From Gari tellinella (Eukaryota; Mollusca; Bivalvia; Cardiida; Psammobiidae), in NCBI GenBank assembly GCA_922989275.2, contig OV277857.1:2480001-2544000 (forward strand): a stretch of DNA of 64,000 nucleotides, written 5' to 3'. A program made the translations under genes and the position numbers. How positions within the stretch are numbered: position 1 is the first letter of the stretch; every line of letters starts with the position of its first letter. Under the pieces are notes generated by a model. The model was not told the origin of the DNA, did not search any database, and saw only the letters and a program-made list of their open reading frames with translations. This document shows positions 12,901 to 20,223 of this stretch, in pieces.

Positions 12901-14251
12901 TAACACAAGCACAGTTATTGGTTATAGGTAAATAGCTTGGATTCTGACCAGACGCCGCTGTTTGCTGTTGTTGTTGTATATCTAACTTTTGTTTCGTTAG
13001 AGATATTGATCAGGGCTGCCATAAGTTGACATAAAAAAATCCTAAGATTTCCAAACTTGCATTTTTCAAGTGCGATTTTATGAACCGTACCTTTACCCCA
13101 TCGCCTGTTTCTAGTTTTGTTGACATATGGCTGCTTAAAGCAGACTGGAAGTAAAGCAGAAGGCGCATTCTGCTTTACTTTCAGTCTGCTTTAAGCTACC
13201 ATGTACTAGAAAAAAAATCCGAAGATTTAGGAAAAATCCGGAGAAATGGCAGCCCTGATTGATTGTGGTACATATTCGTATCTTATTTATAATTACTTAT
13301 AATTGGCTAGATATTATAATCATTGCTCCAAAAAGATTATTGGGAGCAATGCAAAAAGTAAATCTACATAATAATACGCTTTATTCAATTGAACGTAGAA
13401 AATAAAACACTTAAAACCTGAATAACAGCTGGTAGGTAGTAGGTAATGGATGGATCAACTTTGCAACTTTACATTTTTGGTCAACTCTCTGAAAACCGGA
13501 ACTCTCAGAAAACTGGACTTTAGAATAGATCCGGAAAGGTCCGGTTTTCAGGGAGTTTGATGTATGTTACATTTAAAATACTTTTCTTGCTATGTTATTT
13601 GATGGTGGTGGTATAACTGATTGTGTTCTGTAGCTGTACTGCGATTCAATGATGGTGGTAAATTCATGTAAATGAATAATAAAAATAATAATTATGTAGA
13701 TCATTTAGGTCATTTAAATATTTGTACCGGCACATAGTTTGAGTTTGAAAATTAAAAATAATTTGAGTTTGAAAATTAAAAATAATTTGAGTTTGAAAAT
13801 TCGCTTAAATCCAAATTTTATATTCCCCTGCATTAAAAAGTCACATTCTTTACACATCTCCTCTTTACTTCAGTGAGTGGTCGCTTAGCCTGTTTCTAGT
13901 TTTGAAGATAGGTGTCCACTTAAAGCAGCTTGAAAGTAAAACAGAATGCGCCGTAAGACGCATTCTGCTTTACCTTCAGTCTGCTTTAAGTTAAAACCTG
14001 TCAGAAATTTGAATATATTTCTTAAATCAAGCAAAGGCAAAAATGCGGTTTCTAACTAGATCTATCTATGGAGAAATGGGTTTATACAATTTATCAATTT
14101 ATGAATATCCCTTATTGAGTACATGTATTTGCAGATCGCGGTCAACAACCAACACCTACTAGAGTACAATCACATGATCCAGCCGTTAACACGTATAGAC
14201 ACACTGAATGTGGACGGTAGTATCAGGATCAATCAAGTCAGGTTCCAATAA
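923..14251 (+). CDS. Gene A: two-CRD galectin, 503 aa, ten coding exons
   Basis: A beta-galactoside-binding-type lectin with two galectin domains. Coding exons join 923-946, 3111-3199, 3642-3732, 4573-4692, 6799-6915, 8408-8608, 10136-10591, 11266-11351, 12140-12350 and 14135-14251. All introns are GT-AG and the frame stays open for 504 codons including the stop. CRD1 is residues 9-147, a His-rich linker 148-214, a Tyr/Pro/Asn/Ser-rich linker 215-366, and CRD2 367-503. CRD1 shows FNPRF and WGAEEL; CRD2 shows FDVRF, WGAEER and a closing NNQHLLEY strand. The first contact His is Val59 in CRD1 and Thr411 in CRD2; CRD2 also has Asp413 for Asn, and CRD1 has Leu84 for the last Arg. There is no signal peptide, so secretion would be by the non-classical route galectins use. 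The exon pattern matches gene B exactly. Metazoan galectins of this class act in cell adhesion and pathogen recognition; the actual ligand is unknown. Confidence 0.9.
1187..1738. repeat. 86-bp minisatellite, six copies
   Basis: The motif cagtttgtttaacgcat recurs at 1229, 1315, 1402, 1488, 1574 and 1660, a period of 86-87 bp. Copies differ at few positions (for example ccctagagtggtcctc versus ccctatgagtgattttc). It lies within gene A intron 1, and no coding potential was seen. Confidence 0.9.
1739..3110. other. Rest of gene A intron 1; no gene
   Basis: Around 2330-2415 a run of alternating 'gcaatat' and 'atattgc' units resembles the interior of an old hAT-like element. At 2820-3060 there are decayed repeats of 'ccttgacctaatttt' type. 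The reading frames at 1736-2008 and 2194-2473 have no start context, splice sites or recognisable similarity. The last bases are a good acceptor (tattttctag). Confidence 0.5.
3111..3199 (+). CDS. Gene A exon 2 (CRD1 first strands)
   Basis: Acceptor ttttctag, donor gtaagt; 89 nt leaving phase 2. It encodes ATPYVGPIHCALHDGMKIKV and onward, the typical first strands of a galectin (P..GP...G...G..I.V). The counterpart in gene B is 39708-39796. Confidence 0.9.
3642..3732 (+). CDS. Gene A exon 3 (CRD1, FNPRF)
   Basis: Acceptor ttgtttag, donor gtaaac; 91 nt. It encodes FQIYLQCGPS and then DVAFVFNPRF. This strand normally reads H-x-N-P-R; here Val59 replaces the His while Asn61 and Arg63 are kept. 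Confidence 0.92.
3794..4067. mobile_element. U element with 6-bp target duplication
   Basis: Ends are cagggctgccat (3800) and its complement, with one change, ending at 4061. The flanks are a perfect 6-bp duplication tgctag (3794-3799 and 4062-4067). The centre (about 3870-3945) is the H2 palindrome. It starts 67 bp after the exon 3 donor. Confidence 0.85.
4163..4332. mobile_element. P3-like MITE, decayed
   Basis: The left end reads aaaaccctctattacgacc, the P3 terminus. The centre has the P3 form of H2 (…gtgacaacttaaaag… with ggagctttctgttt). The right end is lost at the following minisatellite. Confidence 0.5.
4336..4550. repeat. 26-bp minisatellite, eight copies
   Basis: Eight near-identical units of gtaatcaaaataagttgtcg plus a short spacer (cttact, cttaat or cttaaaat). 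The array ends 22 bp before the exon 4 acceptor, so copy number changes would alter the 3' part of the intron. Confidence 0.92.
4573..4692 (+). CDS. Gene A exon 4 (CRD1, WGAEEL)
   Basis: Acceptor ctgttcag, donor gtaagc; 120 nt, phase 0 on both sides. It encodes VVRN, then SWGAEEL and FPF. Trp79 and Glu82 of the sugar-contact set are present; the usual last Arg is Leu84. Confidence 0.93.
4851..5085. mobile_element. P1 MITE, left half missing
   Basis: It starts inside a shortened H1 core (gcaaacagcttgattctgg) and runs to a normal P1 right end, ggagcactgta, at 5083. The left end and most of one H1 arm are gone. Confidence 0.7.
5205..5478. repeat. Dispersed repeat plus GAT-rich microsatellite
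   Basis: The segment 'tgcgctgcttggaaacgaat…gaaatcatcttcct…ggcgctctatgaccc' recurs in diverged form at 38540-39060. It ends in an imperfect gatgatgatg run (about 5375-5472). Reading frames here (Asp-rich or Met-rich) are simply the microsatellite. Confidence 0.6.
5479..6660. repeat. Diverged ~150-bp tandem repeat (gacctacag/gaccttgacct)
   Basis: It begins at tttttagctcgcttgac and continues with old monomers sharing 'ttgaccttgacctcagcctc', 'gttcacaac' and 'tttgacctacag'. A V element (6373-6615) splits the array inside a monomer; the sequence resumes with 'accttgaccgcagcctc'. The frames at 5331-5993 fall in it and are not called as genes. Confidence 0.6.
6373..6615. mobile_element. V-type MITE with its own hairpin core
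   Basis: Inverted ends gggcccgttttactaaac and the complement (gtttagtaaaacggtccc) are followed on both sides by ttacgcaaa. The core (about 6458-6535) is a palindrome with agcaaatagccagat arms. It is inserted in the 150-bp repeat. Confidence 0.75.
6799..6915 (+). CDS. Gene A exon 5 (end of CRD1)
   Basis: Acceptor ttttgcag, donor gtatca; 117 nt, phase 0. It encodes VSADSRHLFDFTHRVP and continues through the last CRD1 strands to YEPE. It aligns residue for residue with gene B exon 5 (33975-34085). Confidence 0.93.
6975..7155. mobile_element. P2-type fragment with decayed H1 core
   Basis: It contains 'gcaaacagtttggagtctgatctgacgcc' in part and then gtcactcagag… as in other P2 copies. The termini are not recognisable. 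Confidence 0.45.
7655..7868. mobile_element. V-type MITE, hairpin core H3
   Basis: Inverted 'ttacgaccaaaaaaggtcgtaag' and 'ttgtcgtacgacgttt' segments flank a palindrome (about 7719-7799). The palindrome has tctctttggaatcgtctt arms that also occur at 33783-33857 and, partly, 41005-41048. Confidence 0.65.
7905..8065. repeat. T-type inverted repeat, diverged
   Basis: The left arm is 'gtattgaatgagtgtattttcag' type with 'gaacgagttgga'. The right arm is 'ttttatccaatgattttaataaa' then 'gaatttgatatcc'. The same fold, better kept, is at 37789-37933. Confidence 0.5.
8408..8608 (+). CDS. Gene A exon 6 (His-rich linker)
   Basis: Acceptor atatttacag, donor gtaact; 201 nt, phase 0 on both sides, so it could be skipped without a frameshift. 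It encodes 67 residues with about 15 His, including HHHIHNH and MHHHHQDFHD, then GGFFGGMFNKAKEQTKK. It joins CRD1 to the Tyr/Pro linker. Gene B has the equivalent exon at 31079-31198, which supports it being real. No family function is known to me; metal binding or pH-dependent behaviour is inference. Confidence 0.82.
8648..8834. mobile_element. P5 MITE
   Basis: The left end is tcgaaactcgatgta and the right end is gagtttcgacttgta. The interior has gccgaacatacccgtactt and its complement. It starts 40 bp after the His-rich exon. Confidence 0.65.
8835..9757. other. Intron 6 sequence; no gene
   Basis: It is mostly unremarkable AT-rich sequence. A P1 right-end fragment (about 9536-9635: aagcgttattgtacgg…gggagagagtattgta) and a stray H1 arm (about 9705-9735) are visible. 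Confidence 0.5.
9758..10009. mobile_element. Q MITE (piggyBac-like, TTAA)
   Basis: TTAA at 9758 and 10006 flank ends ccctttccccaatag and atgaggtaaaggg. The H2 palindrome is at about 9893-9958 (gcaggctgaaagtaaagcag / mirror). It ends 126 bp before the exon 7 acceptor. Confidence 0.85.
10136..10591 (+). CDS. Gene A exon 7 (Tyr/Pro-rich linker, 152 aa)
   Basis: Acceptor atcttttcag, donor gtaatt; 456 nt, phase 0 on both sides. It encodes a low-complexity linker rich in Pro, Ser, Asn, Tyr and Gly with repeats such as NTTSYPQGSPY and NPSYPQ, then YPG units (NYPGSAGYP, YPGNPAMP). It recalls the PGAYPG repeats of galectin-3, but here lies between two CRDs. At the DNA level the repeats are 33-bp and 42-bp near copies (about 10295-10395), implying growth by unequal exchange. 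Gene B's matching exon is only 54 nt. The end ...IMNP| matches gene B's ...LYNP|. Confidence 0.9.
10672..10841. mobile_element. P5 MITE
   Basis: TA, then cagtcgaaattcgatccg, and a right end gtatccaatttcgactg before TA. Size 170 bp. The interior keeps the gttcgact / cgaac mirrored segments of other P5 copies. Confidence 0.75.
10899..11089. mobile_element. P3 MITE
   Basis: The left end is ctgtaatacctctctat and the right end is taatagagagggtttactg before TA. The centre has the P3 hairpin gtgacagtaaaactgaatgc / …ttttctgtcaccttgctt. Confidence 0.65.
11266..11351 (+). CDS. Gene A exon 8 (CRD2 first strands)
   Basis: Acceptor ctactttcag, donor gtaatt; 86 nt leaving phase 2. It encodes PVPFKHNFGPLYAGKLIFVS and then GIIDPNPT. 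Same length and phase as gene B exon 8. Confidence 0.94.
11352..12139. other. Intron 8; no gene, one small inverted repeat
   Basis: An inverted repeat spans about 11708-11833: gatggcagtttgtgcgac…gttgac against gttgacaattt…gtaaactgccctc. The short direct repeat aagaatgtcgcatagc occurs twice near 11961-11995. Nothing else was seen. Confidence 0.5.
12140..12350 (+). CDS. Gene A exon 9 (CRD2 core, WGAEER)
   Basis: Acceptor atatcgacag, donor gtagac; 211 nt. It encodes the CRD2 sugar-contact strands: DTALTFDVRFNYG, LVRN, then WGAEER. Arg415, Asn428, Trp435, Glu438 and Arg440 are conserved; His is Thr411 and Asn is Asp413. Unlike CRD1, these strands are in one exon, as in gene B. Confidence 0.95.
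12557..12806. mobile_element. P2 MITE
   Basis: TA, cagtggagaatctgttattc, and a mirrored right end aacagattctccattg then TA. The H1 core (about 12676-12745) is nearly perfect, with GCCGGGTTACCCGGC at the tip, the GGG/CCC form typical of P2. Confidence 0.85.
13005..13263. mobile_element. U element with 6-bp target duplication
   Basis: Element 13011-13257 has ends cagggctgccataagttgac and ggagaaatggcagccctg. The flanks are a perfect attgat duplication (13005-13010, 13258-13263). The interior holds H2 and, at about 13091-13110, the string accgtacctttaccccatcg that matches a Q-element terminus. Confidence 0.88.
13738..13802. repeat. 24-bp tandem repeat
   Basis: Units of gagtttgaaaattaaaaata plus attt start at 13741, 13765 and 13789. 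Preceding sequence (13470-13560) has a small inverted repeat of ctctgaaaaccgga type. Confidence 0.8.
13866..13999. mobile_element. Q-type fragment with H2 core
   Basis: Sequence gcctgtttctagttttgaag, then the H2 palindrome (gcagcttgaaagtaaaacag / mirror), then ctttaagttaaaacctg. The outer TTAA ends are not evident. Confidence 0.6.
14135..14251 (+). CDS. Gene A exon 10 (end of CRD2, stop)
   Basis: Acceptor gtatttgcag; 117 nt ending in TAA at 14249-14251. It encodes IAVNNQHLLEYNHMIQPLTR and ends QVRFQ. The last five residues and the stop position match gene B. Confidence 0.95.
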   Translation: MAVNNQHLLEYNHMIQPLTRIDTLNVDGSIRINQVRFQ

Positions 14252-14377
14252 GTTGACAAGGACCTCGGGTCACGTGACAAACATGGCTACAGGACCGCTC
14301 AGATACAGTCAAACTTGTGTTAAGCAACAACTAAGTAAATCTTAAAACGGATATTATCTGATCTATATGATAGTAGA

Positions 14378-14754
14378 TACAGTGTTCCCTCCCCTCACCG
14401 GCCCTCCCTACAACGACTCCCTCCAAACAACGACCCTTTTCGCTGTTCCCCAAACAAGATATGTATGTCAAACCTTCCTTTTCATGGCTGCAATACCGTC
14501 TGCTTTAATTTGTCGTCTGCTGTTTTTTCTCAAAGTGCTATTTAAGTGAACATTTTGATATAATAAATATAATGACGAGTGGCAAACGTCTTGAATCCAG
14601 ATCAGACGCCGCGTTACGCGGCGTCTTATCTGGATTCAAGTTGTTTGCAAATGTAAGCCAAGTATTAATTTTCCCTCCCTATATCGACTCCCCCCGAACA
14701 ACACAAACAATCTGTGTTTCCCATTGGGTGTCGTTGTAGAGAGGTAACACTGTA
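14378..14754. mobile_element. P1 MITE in gene A 3' flank
   Basis: TA, cagtgttccctcccctcac, and right end gtagagaggtaacactg then TA. The H1 core is at about 14583-14650. It carries AATAAA at 14562-14567, about 310 bp past the stop codon, a candidate polyadenylation signal for gene A. Confidence 0.82.
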
Positions 14755-14992
14755 ATACAATATGGAATTTTCCCCAAGGAGAAAGTTCAGATTCATGTTA
14801 GACAAACCGTATTAGAAAACAGTGAATATCCTGAACAGGCAGTTTCTAAAGGAGCTGTCTGATCTGGGTGAACACTGCTTTCGGAAAATATCCATATCAT
14901 TATGCGCTACTAGCATTAGTAAGGTTAGTAGAATAAACTCATTGTAGGGTATGCTTTAGGTCACTTGCACACGTTAAATACAATTTTTTATA

Positions 14993-15442
14993 CATTGCTT
15001 TCTCTCTACAACAACATCAAATGGAAGACAAAGAGTGTGTGTGTTGTTCGGAGGGAGTTGTTTGAGGGAGACAAATCGGCTTACATTTGCAAACAGCTTG
15101 AATCCAGATCAGACGCCGCGTCACGCGGCGTCTGATCTGGATTCAAGCTGTTTGTCACTCGTCATTATGTTCTTTTTTGTCAAATTGTCCAATATGTGAC
15201 TTTCAGAAAAACAGCAGGCGGCAATTTAAAGCAGACGATATTGCCGCAGTGAAAGCGTTAGACATAATTGTCTTGTTTTTTTGGGGGAACAGCGGCAAGC
15301 ATTGTTGTAAGGAGATAATTGTTGTTCAGAGTGCCGTTGTCGGGAGAGAGCACTGTACTAGGTGTATTTGGAGGAACAGCGACACGCGTTGTTGTAAGGA
15401 GGGAATCATCGTTCTCAGGGACGTTGTATGGAGGTAGCACTG
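14993..15442. mobile_element. P1 MITE with a duplicated right end
   Basis: The left end is cattgctttctctctac (14993). The H1 core is at about 15090-15155. A first right end, gagagagcactg, finishes at 15355; a second copy of the right-end segment (gcgttgttgtaaggagggaa… to gaggtagcactg) follows to 15442. Confidence 0.75.
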
Positions 15443-16782
15443 TATTGTACCATTGTGATTCATGCATTTATTATGCATGTAATAAAGATATCATACACCG
15501 ACTTTGAGAATGTGTTTTATTATTGTTTGCTGTTTTTCTCAATATCCTACTATATCATCATCTAATCCAAAACATGTTGTGTTTGCTCAATTTAGTTTTA
15601 CAAATTTACCAAATGTTGTTTTATCACTTAACTTACGGTCTGGGAGTAAAATAAAGCCATTATAACTATCTTAATCCACTAGTGAAATATCGTTTTGGGG
15701 CTCCGGCCACACCTTTTCGTCCACAAGCGCTGCATGTAGCGGGACACCAAATGACGTTACCGTAAAGATTTTGGAGGAAAATCTATATAGCAGAAAGACT
15801 AAAGTCTATAGATTCGATTGATTTAATAGATGTTTAAATTGTTATGTGATGAATAGAATCTCACATTCGTGCTCATTACTTATCATTTTAATAAACTCGT
15901 TGACTTAAATCAATATGACGCTCGCCAAGGCTCACGTCAAATTATTTCAGTCAACTCGTTTATTAAGAATGATAAATAATGATCCTCTATTTAATATAGT
16001 GGAATTAAAAGATGTGTTGTGCAGTTTGGTTCTGGTTGTCGCGTCTGAGACAGCGCAGATGATGCTTTTCCAGTTTAAACGAAACGAAACGCGAATTCTA
16101 TGTACTTAATACATGTAGAAAATGACAATCTCTGACACATTTTGTCAATGCTTTTTAACCAGAGTGGAAAACAGTTTGAAGCCAAATTGTTTGCAATGAA
16201 AATAATTGTTTAAAGTATAAAAGTTGGGAAGTACACAATATGAAACATGCGTTGTATGTGGCTTTTCATACTTTGATGGCCCTTGGAAAATATTAAATAA
16301 AACCACTGCCAAACTTTAGTGCAGCGATATTTGGGAACAGTTTGGATTCTGATCAAACGCCAAATAGCTCAATCTGAAGTGGTTAACGCTTTCGGCACTG
16401 AGGTTGCATAAAGTCGACTTTGCAAACAGTTTGGATCCTGATCAGACGCCGCGTCAAGCGGCGTCTGACCAGGATAAAAACTGTTTGACACTCGTATCGA
16501 CATTTTTCAAGTCGTACTATATTGAATCTTACTTTGAAACGATCTTGCAATCAATAATGGTAAAGCAGACAATCATCAAGCGGTGAAGGGGTAAAACAAC
16601 CCACGATTAATTTGGCGCCAAACTTTTAATGCTTGATATGCATGCTGCGTGTAAAATTGCAATTGTCTGTTGCAAACAGTGGCCAAAATATATGTTTGAA
16701 TACGTCTTTTAAGTCACCGTAACCTTGACCTTTGGTTTCATTAATTGTATAGTATATGCTTGTCAAGAGCATATGGCCTATA
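15443..16782. other. Intergenic; old repeats only
   Basis: A T-type inverted repeat is at about 15683-15985 (aataaactcgttgac / gtcaactcgtttatta). An R/H1-type element is at about 16384-16595: gtttggatcctgatcagacg, its mirror, then gcagac…cggtgaaggggta. A partial H1 arm is at 16335-16360. No gene is supported. Confidence 0.5.
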
Positions 16783-17012
16783 CAGTGTAGAGAACGTTCT
16801 TACCCAATAAACACGTTAACGCTAAAACTATTATTTCCGATTCAAACAGTTTGGAGCCTAATCAGACGCCGAGAGGCTCCAAACAATTTGTCACTCAAAT
16901 TAAAATGAATACATGTAGTCGTAATTGTCAAAAAGTTGTCATTTTATTTTCTTTCTATTGCAAAGCGTTTGCATTTCGTTTGAATTTAAACGGGTAAAAA
17001 CTATACCGCATC
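16781..17012. mobile_element. P2 MITE, decayed
   Basis: TA, cagtgtagagaacgttctta, an H1 core with one arm shortened (about 16843-16892), and a right part with gtttgaatttaaacgggtaaa. The right terminus is eroded. Confidence 0.55.
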
Positions 17013-17970
17013 ATGGGTTTATACGAGGGTCCTACAAAAAGTTCTGTTACATGGGGTTTTCTTGGAATCTACATTTACGATTTTCGTGTATGATACATCA
17101 TTTAAAAGGTTTATTTCATATTCTTATTTTATAAGGTCTAAATTGGGTTGGTAATAACATCAGATAAACGACATAACAACCATGCATTTTATGGCATTTG
17201 AAATTACTATTGAGATGCATTAAAGTGACAAATATAGTTCTTTACTTAAATGTTTGTTTGGTGTTAACGTTTTGTGAAAGAATTAAATTTAGTGTAGTTT
17301 GTCGACGAATACGATATTCATATGTACAGTGTATAGTGTTAAATTAACAATCCTTTTATTGTGGAATGTAAAATACATGTATATATGTTTGTTGCAAAAC
17401 TGTGTCCTATATTAGATGAAATTGAAAAAAATCACTTGTTCGTAAAGCGTTGATATAATCAATAAATCATTTTCAGATTTTGTTTTCCATAATGAACCAA
17501 ATTCTATAATTCATGTATAACTATTGTACATTTTAATGTTAACTTAATTCTTACAAAAAAGCAGGTCAAACATATTTCGAATTTATTATTAAGACTATTC
17601 AATATTAAGTGTTGGTGGCTTAAACCTTTTAAAAGTAAAACTCCAATAAACTAGGGCGGTTATTAAACACGACACGGAACTCTTACTCAGTTATATGATA
17701 TGAAAATATGATTAATTTCAGTAGCAAATATAACCAATGCCTATGACTACCCTCATTCATGTCTAATTTTCACAACGGAGCGAAATGTATTGTCAAAGGA
17801 ATATAAATCACTATATCTGCAAGAAAACGAGCTTTTCAACTATGTATCAAACATGAAAATCGTACATGTAGATTCCAAGAAAATGCCCAACCTCGTGTCT
17901 TTGGATCGCGTTCCGTCTCGTGTCATTTCAGGAGCATATTTTCTATGTCACACCAGCAACGGTCAACAAA
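17013..17970. other. Intergenic; nothing recognised
   Basis: AT-rich sequence without repeats, splice-linked reading frames or inverted ends that I could identify. The longest frame (17790-18029) runs into the P2 element and is not convincing. Confidence 0.5.
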
Positions 17971-18212
17971 TACAGTGGAGAAAACGTTATTCTTTCCCGT
18001 TTAAACACAAACGAAACGCAAACGCATAGCAGTAAACTGTAGGAAATTTCACCTTTCTCAGGACTTATTTTAAGCTTAGTGGCAAAAGGTTTGGAGCCTG
18101 ATCAGACGCCGGGTTACCCGGCGTCTGATCTGGCTCCAAACATTTTGCAAAGGAAATAGTAGTTGTAGCGTAAACGCGTTCATTTGGAAAGAATAACGTT
18201 TTATCCACTGTG
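17971..18212. mobile_element. P2 MITE, well preserved
   Basis: TA, cagtggagaaaacgttattc and its mirror ending ttatccactg. H1 core (about 18082-18150) has the GGG/CCC tip. Confidence 0.85.
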
Positions 18213-18285
18213 TGTTGTCTGAAAACATCTTGTGATGGAATAGTGTCTTCTCAGGTCACTGTGGCATTGGCCATAACCTTTGGCC

Positions 18286-18544
18286 TTAACCCTCCCCCCC
18301 CCATATAGAAGCGACTTTTAGCATATTTAATTTATTCCTCCGCTGAAGAAAATAGTTCCAGTTTATACCCTCATGAACAATTACCATTACAAATATTTTA
18401 TATAGCCTAGCAGATTTTAGCTTGAAGCAGGCTGAAAGTAAAGCAGAATGTGCCTTAAGCTAGGCACATTCTGCTTTACTTTCAACCTGCTTTAAGTGGT
18501 CACCTGTCTTCAAAACTAGAACAGGCTATGAGGTAAAGGGTTAA
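18286..18544. mobile_element. Q MITE (TTAA both sides)
   Basis: TTAA at 18286 and 18541. The ends are ccctccccccccccatatag and atgaggtaaaggg. H2 core at about 18424-18495. Confidence 0.85.
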
Positions 18545-18889
18545 TTGTAAAAGAAACCACACTTTTTTCACAACAGTGTATTTCATACTACTATATTAGC
18601 TATGTGTGAGTACATTTTTAGATGGTGGGATATTTGGATGATGGGTGATATTATTCTCGACTTTGTCTCAAGTTGTGTATAAAGTTATCCGAAGCACATT
18701 TTCAGTACCACATCAGCTACATAAGACCAACTTTGGTGTGTAGATGGCGAGTGGTACATTACATTGTCTATTGTAGATTCTGATCAGCAGAAGTTCTCTG
18801 TTTGCATAGGACATGTGTACTCTTTTTACTGGTTTTAAAGCGACTCGCAACCGGATGGTGTACTTGTCAAAATAAAATAAAATACTCAA

Positions 18890-19085
18890 ATAAAAGCAAA
18901 TTTGTGGCATTATTTGGCTTCTGACATTAAAAGAATATGATCAGTCCAAAAAAAAGTCTCAAGAATCGTCACCGAATCTTAGTGTTTTTAGATATATTCC
19001 ATCGTTTTTCAATAGCGTCAGCTGACGGTTTTGCTGTTGTTGTTGCTTCTCTACACGGGCTCTGACATAAACCGGAGCCGAATAA
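18890..19085. repeat. Dispersed repeat L, copy 1
   Basis: It holds 'aaaagcaaat', 'gaatcttagtgtttttagat' and 'ctctgac'. Related sequence is at 25145-25300 (gtgaatcttagtttttagat) and 54580-54725. Type unknown. Confidence 0.45.
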
Positions 19086-19124
19086 TGTAGTATTAAGCGC
19101 TACCAGTGAAGAACGTTACCATAT

Positions 19125-19216
19125 ATATAGAGAGCGTCCGTGGTCGAGGCGGTATAGGCGTGTCCTCATTTTTCTTGTTTGTCTCCGCAATGGAGGGTCA
19201 CGGGTTCGAATCCCAC
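19125..19216 (+). pseudogene. tRNA-derived sequence, Ser/Leu-like
   Basis: Box A-like tggtcgaggcggtata and a perfect box B-like ggttcgaatcc are spaced for a tRNA with a long variable arm. The 5' and 3' ends (gagcgtc, gagcttc) do not pair as an acceptor stem, so this is a pseudogene or SINE head, not a working tRNA. A T-rich stretch follows at about 19224. Confidence 0.5.
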
Positions 19217-19784
19217 CAGAGCTTCTTCTTTCTTTCTTTTTTAAATGCATTTTTTAACAGAATTTATTATCCTAAACTAAATCTTACCCATTTATATAAT
19301 CATTTGACATATATTTACAAATTACCATTTTTAATGCTAAATCCGGTTGCGAGCCTCTTTAAGAGACGCAAAACATTGCACTAGAGGGTTCATGTGAGCT
19401 ATAGAAACAAAAAAACAGAAACACGTGACTGTACAGACACATAGCTGTTAAATAACACACAAGGCTCGTTGCATAAAACAACTGGATGATTTTGTACGTT
19501 AATCCATATTCTAAAACACTGTTTCAACAAAATATTCATTTTCCGTTTATCTAAAATCATATAACAACATCTTTGATACAAGAAAACAACAACCATGTCT
19601 TGGAGTAAAAGTATCTATTCCAATCGTGTGATATAAACACATAAAAACAGCAGTTATATTTATCAAATATTTTATGTATTCCGTGATATCTTTGGTTTCG
19701 GTTATTGCACATTTTTCTGTCTGCTGATATTCACACTAGTCGTACACTGGATGCTGAAAGGTTGTACTTAATGTCTACCCAACG

Positions 19785-19943
19785 CTAACCCATTTGCGCT
19801 CAGTGAATTATTCCATGCTTGCCTGGTCTAAACGTTCATTTTCGTTTTGTTTTATATTAAAATTCCTATCAGCAAACAGTGTAGACTCTGGTCAGTCGCC
19901 GCATTATGTCCCATATATGGGATCATGGGCACAAATGAGTTAA
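19785..19943. mobile_element. S MITE (piggyBac-like)
   Basis: The left end is ctaacccatttgcgctc and the right end is gggcacaaatgagttaa. A partial H1 arm (gcaaacagtgtagactctgg) and cccatatatggga are inside. It lies in gene B's 3' flank, 164 bp past the stop. Confidence 0.65.
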
Positions 19944-20106
19944 AAAAATATGCTTGGTAGAAAATTGTACATACATGAGCAAGCAAACTGGTGATACAGT
20001 TTTTTGGTGTTTTTTTTTCTTCAGAACAATATTGTTCAAAGACTATTGCATTGCAGTATGTAATGTCACGTGCCTGTATCCCGTGACACGTGATCAGCTG
20101 TTCCAT

Positions 20107-20223
20107 TTACTGGAACCTGACTTGACTGAGCCGTATATCCCCGTCAATTCTAATTGTATCGACACGGTTCAGTGGCTGTACCTTGTGGCTGTACTCGAGC
20201 AAGTGCTGGTTGTTCACTGCAAC
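20107..20223 (-). CDS. Gene B exon 10 (end of CRD2, stop)
   Basis: Acceptor ttgtttcag; 117 nt ending in TAA. It encodes VAVNNQHLLEYSHKVQPLNR and ends QVRFQ, nearly the same as gene A. Confidence 0.95.
   Translation of the reverse strand, partial: VAVNNQHLLEYSHKVQPLNRVDTIRIDGDIRLSQVRFQ

Noticed and set aside
19125..19216. Functional tRNA-Ser or tRNA-Leu gene
   Set aside because: Good boxes A and B but no acceptor pairing between the 5' and 3' ends.
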